Assembly: GCA_030248295.1 (NCBI GenBank)
Contig: JASANH010001141.1
Coordinates: 62,001-126,000, forward strand
DNA from: Mesodorylaimus sp. YZB2_4
Lineage: Eukaryota; Nematoda; Enoplea; Dorylaimida; Dorylaimidae
DNA length: 64,000 bases
Direction of reading: 5' to 3'
Shown: in pieces, positions 57,321 through 64,000 of the stretch
Layout of the letters: each line of letters starts with the position of its first letter
Numbering within the stretch: the stretch's first letter is position 1
The notes under the pieces: model-generated
What the model was told of the DNA's origin: nothing
What the model saw: only the letters and a program-made list of their open reading frames with translations
The model's database searches: none
Made by a program: the position numbers and the translations under genes

Positions 57321-58741
57321 TACGACGCACTCGAGGGCTAATGAACACATATTTGACAATCATTTTTTACCGAGGCTGGAGTCGCTCCCTCCCCTGTAAG
57401 TGCGCGCCCAGCGTGAGAGCCATCTGACAATGCTATCAAAAGTTTCGTAAGTTACTCGACCGACCACCCTAAAATCTTAGGCGTATGACCGTTAGGTATT
57501 TTGCGGCGTAAAATTCACAGATTTTTGTCCTCGCGTGCGAGAACATATTCACGTCCCAGCCCACCTCTTGAGCGCGTTCGGCAGCCCAGAATTGGCATAT
57601 TACGAAATTTTTTATGGGCACTCTGCGTGGTAGCTGCCTCCAGCGGACCATCTCGTCTAACAAAACTCACTTAAGTCAGGTGACTAATAGCTCTCAGCAA
57701 AATCCTTGGTACGCCAGAGGAAGCCCCAAACCACAGGAAGGAGGCCACGCAGGCAACGACACGTCGTGTACAGTTTACTAGAAGCCATGCGTGAGGACTG
57801 CAGACATATTTCTGGGAGCAGGCGCACGTGTCTGCCGTAAGGAGGACGTCCTAGCTTCAAATTGTCTCTCCGAACCAGAGCATCGATAGGTGTCGACAAG
57901 ATATTCACGCCTATTACAACAGGAAAACAAGAGTTGCATTAGTGCTCATCGTCAGTTCGCTCGCTAAGCAAATACAGAGTGCGCGCAGTCGATTACCCTT
58001 AACTAAGGGGCATGTGTATGTCAAACCTCCGCCAGCCCCTGAGGCATCGTGTCTGCTCCAGTTGATCATTCGAAATGTCAACTCAAATTGGATATACGCT
58101 CTCAGCAGTGACGTTGCAAACCAGCACTGTGCAGACAGTGGCAACTATGCGACAGTGGCTGAATGGATGAGTGATAGTGGCGCACCATGTGCCTGGTCAA
58201 ATTGGGTTATAGTTATGGTAACCTCTCACCGCCGCACCATCCACCTGACCCCTTCCTTGGACAATGCACGGCCTCATCTTGTATTCTCAGACCAGTTACT
58301 TGTGAGCAAGCAGAATGGCCGGCTATCACGCCTATATTATTCTATCACTTTTGGTCAGCAGCACGCTGACTGATGCACGAGTTACATTTGGAGGGCCGGC
58401 CAGGGCACAGAGCTTGGGAAAATGTTAGTATGGCAGTTTCCTATTTTTAAATATTCGAACTCTGCAGTTTTAGCTGACGCGCTGATGCAATGGTACGGCG
58501 GCGGTGGAAATTACGGAGGCAGGGCGAGAGCAATTGGAGGCATTCGATTCGGAAAAAGTGGAGAATATAAATATCCTAGCGCTGAGAAGAACTTTTTGAT
58601 GCATCGAGTGAGATACTATGGTTAGAAACGTGCAATGTTTGCATTTCTGGTGAGACTGATTTCAAGGAAGACGCACTTTCTGATCTTTTTACACCAGCCA
58701 CAGTCAGCTTAGCACCCCGTGGTCTGCACGAGTGTCATACA
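57321..58741. other. Intergenic, no gene seen
   Basis: An open frame at 57942-58373 (143 codons, plus) has no motif and is opposed by another open frame. I treat it as chance. Confidence 0.35.
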
Positions 58742-60154
58742 TTAATTACCACAATTATACTTTTTCTGGTGTAGCTTCACAAATTCTGTAAAGCTGTGCA
58801 CAGCCAGCGGATGCTGCTCCAGCAGGTCGTAGAATCGTTTTCGATGATCGCCTGGTCCGTGACATCGAACACTTAAATCCTTCAGTGCCGATGATACTCT
58901 GCCTTCTACAGCAAACTCATCATTGCCTAAAAGATGCTTTTTGACGATCCAGTCGTGGCCCACGAAACATTCGGTCGAGTTGGCCCAATAGTGAGCCCAG
59001 CCTTCAGTGAATGCGAACCCGAGATTTGTCTTCTGTTTGCAAGAGTGTGGTTGGGTGTACGAAAATTTAGCCAGATCGCCAACAAAGTGGGCATAGCTTC
59101 CGTCCAGTGCATATCTATAAATATGGTACATGAAAGGATTTGCTCTCATGCGGCAAGGAATGCAGCCCAGCTTATTGATTTGTTCTGTTAGCCGTGTCCA
59201 TGTTTTTGTCCCAGAGTCTTCCGTCCCTCGCATCTCCGCCGCTAGTCACACAACGTTCCAGCAAGAGTCCATCACAGCAGCTTGTCGTGCCGCTGATCCT
59301 GCTGTACAAGCCTGTGAACCTGCTGGTATTCGATTGCCCCCTTGCACGAGCAGGGACTAACATGGGAGTCACGGCTAACCGAAAGACGAGCTGTAACTAT
59401 ACCTTACAGTGCGTCCTATTTCGTGCAGCGATGTGGGGTAGCTCAATCGATACCCCAATGGAAGAAGAATAGTGTTGGCTGTTGCGAACGGTGATCCCAA
59501 AGTGTCGCCGATATGCTTCGAGAAGACGAGTCGTAGTGCTCCAGCTGGATGACCCTTCCTGCCTGTGGCTTTTCGAAAATCATCCAGTGCTCGTTTCATG
59601 TTGACGAATGCCAAGCATGGCGCTTCTGCCAGTGTGATATTCCCAGTTTTTCTAAGGTCGTCGTCCAAAAGCACTTCTTCAGTCAATGCTGAGTCTTCGT
59701 TGATGGTTTCGTTTTCGTGCGAGACTGAGAATGGAGTTTCATCACCTTGGTCAACCAGTGGCTCGTAGGTATAAGCCACTTTAAGGATATAATCAATATT
59801 TCTTGCATCTTTTTGTGGCCTAGTCGCCAATGAGACACGGCCTTGATCGTCAGTCGTCCTGCTTTCTATCACATTCCAAGATTTGCTACCGGCTTCGATC
59901 ACAGACAAACGAATGCCCGCCACTGGTGATCTCTCGTGACTGCAGACGAGTCTCCATACTTCGCTGGTGGGTAGTGGGTGGTGCGTGGTGCCTCTGAATA
60001 TGGAAGATGTGGCCTTATCAATACCGACCTCAGTTTTGCCCCATCTTACATCGACCTACTTAGTCACAGGTAGTCCATTGCATACTGCAGCAAATATGAC
60101 AAGCACTAAGGCAAGAATAATGGATTTTGCCCGCGTAGATAAGGCCACGTACAT
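58742..60154 (-). CDS. Secreted metallopeptidase-like protein with altered zinc motif
   Basis: Exons 60154-60060, 59993-59403 and 59114-58742 join in phase (introns 66 and 288 nt) to give 352 residues. A clear signal peptide (about 1-27, core IILALVLVIFAA) makes it secreted. An N-terminal region (about 40-110) looks like a small beta-sandwich. The central core reads LHEIGRTVRYALDGSYAHF and, 40 residues later, GFAFTEGWAHYW. This pattern resembles gluzincin-type zinc peptidases: HExxH plus a downstream Glu in an EGWA motif. The second zinc-ligand His of HExxH is Arg here (H222-E223-I-G-R226); the putative third ligand E266 remains. The protein may thus be catalytically dead or differently active. 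No stops or frameshifts break the joined frame. The family assignment is inference from motif shape. The ATG lies one base after ggtccag. Confidence 0.72.
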
Positions 60155-61756
60155 TCTGGACCGACTACCCGAAAATGAACGATTATGACATTACACCCGA
60201 TTCCAGCACACCATTTCGTGAATCGCGAGTAATTGGAGCGAGGAAATGGAAAATGTCACATCGCGTTTCGTGAAATGGGTTTTTATTGTTTCGCAGGGGA
60301 GGAGTTCCGTGAACTGTGAACAAAGGGAGTGCCCGTAAGAGTAGAAAGAGAAAACAATCTGTCGACCACGGACGAAGGGGGAGGCAATTACAGGAAACTT
60401 CGAAATGAAAATATGGATAAGAAAACAGGCAAACAGTTGAGATTTTTTATCCAGTCATAATTAGAGGGCCAGAAGGATAATTATGTGAATGGTAGAGCAA
60501 AATTCAATTGATTTATGGATTGACTTTTTCAAACACTTTCGATGTGTTCATCGCATTCAATGGATTCAATGCCACTAAGGCGCCGTTTGAGGCGTTAAAA
60601 CATCACGCTCATCGTAGTGCGCACATCAGAATTTGTGTAAATCGATGAGGGTCTAGATGCACCGAAAGATACCCGTCTGGCTGATGTTTCATTGATTGAA
60701 GTGGTCTTCGCTCGATCTGACTCAGGCGGTTAATTACTCTCTACAAAGGTATGGGTCATATTTAAGTACCACCTTGAGTGGCGCTCGTATGTTTTGTTTA
60801 GGCGGCGTCGGGGTATCCGTCGCCATATCTTCTCGATGATAAGCGAAGTACGCTTAGGCGTGATCTTTAGGCTAACTACTCTTGCCCTATCCAAGAAGGT
60901 CCAAGGTCAGCATGGCGTCTAACGTTTGATCCGCAAGAATCATCGCCTCCGTTATGTAGCTTATCTCGCCCTGCCTGAGGCATCACGGTGATCACGGCTA
61001 GGCTAGGTGCCATATTTAGGATGCCCTTTGCCCTGTCGAAGTTCCATGCATGGCATGGGCAGTGCAAAGGAACTCTTCCAGCAGTTGATGACAAGGGCTG
61101 ATATGTGGGTGCACTACTGACTGTGAGACCCCGAAAGAAAGCAAGACAGTGGACAGTGGATGCGCTGGGAATCTCCTCCTCTGCTATCAAATTGCATACA
61201 AAGACGGCAAGATTATGGCCTCAGTCTTTTTGAAACTCGAGAGGAATTATTGACACTCGCGGGTCTGGTCGAGGTGGCACAAAACGTTTGGCCATCTTCA
61301 AGGTTGGCCAACCACATCTGCTTTTGCGCTTATGTTCTCAATACCAATGAAAATGTCATATTTTGATATCGACGGAATTAGATTTAAGCTGCTTTGGAAT
61401 GCCTCAAAGTTTTTCGCGGCTACCTAGGGTATCTCGCCGAACTTTTCTGACGACAAAAGTTTTGAGAATGGGTTTTCACGGTTGCCCTAACAATTTTCGC
61501 GCGGTGACCAAAATCCGGCGACCAGAAACAGTTTTAGAGTAGCATTTACAGTCAGCTTGACGGAAAACAGGTTGCCAGGACAAAAATGTCGCCGCAAAAG
61601 CTTTCGAGAATACCGCTACTACTGAGGCCGACTGAGGTCGTCTTCTTATCAGCAGCAAGCATCAACATTTAAAATTGCAAATCAAAATTGGCCCAAAGAT
61701 GGCTCATTATACTGGGATGCAGTACAAACGGAATATCTTAGACACATCAGGGCAAG
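60155..61756. other. Intergenic, no gene seen
   Basis: This is the 5' flank of the metallopeptidase-like gene and the 3' flank of the chemoreceptor gene. Open frames up to 104 codons carry no motif. Confidence 0.35.
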
Positions 61757-63529
61757 TCAGGCGTAAACACCTCGACAACTCGGGCAATGATCCAAACAGA
61801 ACTGAGTCTTGTTCATGCTTTCTGAGTCCATATGGCATTCGCAAATTGCAGGAACATTTAGTTGATATATAACCAAAAAGTAGGTTATAATCACTGAGAA
61901 TACCTGAAACAAAAAAAGATAAACCCTAATTCGACATAGTTTTCTAGATTTGTCTGTTTTTATTGTAGTTCATACCTCTTACCGTCTTCCCTCTTTAAGT
62001 AGGCAGGAGCTTATGCCTGAGGGTGCCAACAGATCATTGTGGTGGACCTCTTTTTTCCAGTGTGACCAGCTTTAGCGGCCGGGAGATCGATACTCTCCCC
62101 TGGCTGGGAGAGATCAACCACTTCGGTTGATGTTTCAACGGCAGGTATAGTCGCGAGACTTGCCTTCCCCGGTCGGAGTGCTTGTTCTAGTCTTCTATCT
62201 CATCTCCCGCCGCCTGGATGCACTGGTTGCCCCCCAGAGCGGTCATTTTTGTAACTTACGCTCAAAAGCAAAGAGGTGTCCAATTTTGCCAATTCCCCAA
62301 CAGTGATGCCGACATCAGCGGAGACCAAATATTGCATGAACGATGAATAGGCGTGCCGATTAGCCTAAAGAGTTCACATTTTACGCCTTTTTTCTCCCAT
62401 TCTATTCACTTTTCTTACTTCGTTAACTTCCAATCCCGAATATTCACATTGTTCATGATATTTGACAAACCACTGGTGCAGCAACTTTTTGACCTTTTCC
62501 GCCTGGAAAAGTTCACTCACTCTTATTAGAAGTAACTACGAAAGAAAACGTGCATCTTTGTATGCCCCTCACCTGCTCCCTCAGTCTGATAGCTGGTACA
62601 ACTGTACATGAAAACAGGGAAATCATCATGGTCAGCAGAAACACTAATAATAGGGTTTCATCAGCAGAAGAATTGCCTTTGCAAATAAGGAAGAGAACGA
62701 GGCAAGTGCTGACAATGACCACACACAATTGAGATAAGCACGATATTCGAAATGCTTTGTCCAACAACCTGGCCATTCGGACAAGACGCGCATATTCAAC
62801 GTGATATTTATCGATATTCCGTCGGAGGAAAGTGACTCCACTTTCTGACGTCATGCCTTGGCAACAAATACGAAAATGTATGCGAACTATATCGCACAAG
62901 GTCCAATAGAAGATGCTGTGATAAGAACCGTGAGATAGAGTGAATCCCAGACCGACAACCATGGCTGCGCTTGTAACCTGCCACGGCCAACCAAGCCAAA
63001 AAGTTACTCTTTCCATTTTGTAAGGGGTCATATCAAATGAAGCTTTCGAGTACATTACTGCTGATCCAATCAGTTGTGAAATACTGAAAACAGTCGATAG
63101 TGCTAACATGACTTTGGCAAAAAGATTCATCTTTTTCGCCAAGTTTATAGCCGGGTCGACTCGAAGGCCTAGTATTCTACACAGTTCAAAAAACCCTCGC
63201 TTTGATAAAAGGTGATAAGCATAATTACTGATAATGAAAGAACAGGCGCAGTCAATTGTGAAGGAAAACCAGATGCCTTTGAAAACCGTGAATGTATCGC
63301 ATTGAATCAGAATATTTTCATCAGGTGTGGGCCAAATGGCAACGAGTGCAGTGAACCCACCAATCAGGTTGAAGAAGAGGACCACAACAAAAACCACAAC
63401 TCGAATAACCTTTGTTAGTAATTGATTTTTGAAATTTATACATGTCACATGGGCACCAATACACGTTCCAAATATTCTGAGTATGCGAAGGGTATCGTCA
63501 ATGAGGTCAGTGAAGGAAGCGGTGAACAT
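61757..63529 (-). CDS. Gustatory-receptor-like 7-TM chemoreceptor
   Basis: Exons 63529-62573, 62502-62419, 62364-62260 and 61903-61757 join in phase 0 at every junction to give 430 residues. About seven hydrophobic helices are present, with a charged cytoplasmic N-terminus. The C-terminal exons have the layout of the insect-type GR superfamily: an amphipathic stretch with LVSADVGITVGELAKLD, then TSLLLS across the last junction into VFSVIITYFLVIYQL. The latter matches the TYhhhhhQF signature with a conservative end (QL for QF). Three phase-0 introns near the C-terminus are also typical of this superfamily. GRs are ligand-gated cation channels of inverted topology. The ligand is unknown. The last intron (61904-62259) contains a dispersed repeat. 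A short tail with several cysteines ends the protein. Confidence 0.85.
62055..62240 (-). repeat. Dispersed repeat copy inside the chemoreceptor intron
   Basis: Reverse complement relation to 18787-18990, with shared blocks tatagtcgcgagac, ggttgatgtttc, cggga.atcgatactctc and tcccgccgcctgg. It lies within the last intron of the chemoreceptor gene and has no coding content. Confidence 0.65.
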
Positions 63530-64000
63530 AATTCAGCTAGTAGACAGAGCGGAGGAAGATGTGATGCCGACTGGCCACAGGCAGTAGTCAGGCAGATAAA
63601 AAAGTTCTTTGTGCGCTCACCGGCTTTGTGATCTGCGGAAGGCGTGTTGGAATTTTATTGCGGTCAATCGAGATGCTGTCATGGCGATGGCGTGACATCG
63701 CTGATTGGGAAATCAGCTTTAGACTCCGATTGAATTTTTCCTCTGACAATGTGGTTGCGCTTGAGCAACTATGAGCTGACCTATGGGCCGATGGGCGACC
63801 GAGGCGCAAGTTAACGTTAGAGTAAGGAAGGTCCTGCGGTGCAGGTTGTTGCTCTGGCGTTCTACGGTATCTGCTAACTACGAAGATACACTAGCGCTCA
63901 AAAGGACAGCACGTTTAATAGGAGTGTCATTAATTGAAGAACCATTGGCATGTAGGCAAAATTGTGGCAACCCTGATAAAACAATTAAAAATCTCAAATT
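63530..64000. other. 5' flank of the chemoreceptor gene
   Basis: No gene is recognisable. The window ends in AT-rich intergenic sequence. Confidence 0.4.

Noticed and set aside
57942-58373. 143-codon open frame as a gene
   Set aside because: No motif, no splice context, and overlapping open frames on both strands.
59172-59372. Possible in-frame TGA and extra exon in the metallopeptidase-like gene
   Set aside because: Moving the donor 5 nt (GTAAG|gtatag) and using the acceptor tttatag at 59115 joins RTVR directly to YALDGS in phase, so the stop lies in an intron.
60056-60058. In-frame TAG after the signal peptide of the metallopeptidase-like gene (pseudogene hypothesis)
   Set aside because: A 66-nt intron (gtaggt ... 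ttccatattcag) removes it and keeps the frame.
1-64000. CRISPR arrays, operons, bacterial promoters
   Set aside because: No spaced direct repeats; gene structure is eukaryotic with introns throughout.

Overview
This is a 64 kb piece of nuclear DNA from a bilaterian invertebrate. Protein genes are split by spliceosomal GT-AG introns, most of them only 53-71 nt long. There is a eukaryotic tRNA-Leu(UAA) gene. The gene families are animal ones: FMRFamide-type GPCRs, a Cys-loop chloride channel, a gustatory-receptor-like chemoreceptor, a tandem-repeat galectin, JMJD4, UBXN4, Rab1 and F-box/LRR. The mix suggests a small protostome, perhaps an ecdysozoan such as a tardigrade. I cannot name the species from the sequence.

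Layout. 0-7 kb: a multi-exon cysteine-rich gene (minus), two foldback/inverted-repeat elements and tRNA-Leu. 7-10 kb: JMJD4 (plus, 6 exons). 10-15.6 kb: no recognisable gene. 15.6-17.2 kb: intronless FMRFamide-receptor-like GPCR 1. 17-20 kb: dispersed repeat and a dead non-LTR reverse-transcriptase fragment. 20-21 kb: a five-exon single-pass protein with the six-cysteine pattern of the STMC6/CX-module group (minus). 23-25 kb: anion-selective Cys-loop receptor (plus, 3 exons). 25-29 kb: repeats, including AGGTCA-rich arrays. 29-31 kb: F-box/leucine-rich gene (minus). 33-34.5 kb: a 1.4 kb element with about 135 bp inverted termini. 36-37 kb: GPCR 2 (minus). 39.7 kb: a long hairpin next to a dispersed repeat. 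42-45 kb: GPCR 3 (two exons). 45-47 kb: two small inverted-repeat elements. 47-50 kb: UBXN4 (10 exons), convergent with a 7-exon galectin (50-52 kb, minus). 55.5-56 kb: intronless Rab1-like GTPase, followed by a TA-flanked pogo-like MITE. 58.7-60 kb: secreted metallopeptidase-like gene with an altered zinc motif (minus). 61.7-63.5 kb: gustatory-receptor-like gene (minus).

The genes do not form an obvious pathway. Themes are neuropeptide/transmitter reception (three related GPCRs and a ligand-gated channel), chemoreception, and housekeeping functions (eRF1 hydroxylation by JMJD4, ER-associated degradation by UBXN4, ER-Golgi traffic by Rab1). Exon structures were assembled by hand from splice signals, reading phase and family resemblance; in most multi-exon genes all junction phases agree. 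No search or alignment was run, so family names rest on recognised motifs. I found no clearly novel multi-gene system. The most unusual items are the HEIGR metallopeptidase-like protein, the repeat-filled intron of the F-box gene, the intronless diverged Rab1, and splice-acceptor-like sequences abutting several start codons.
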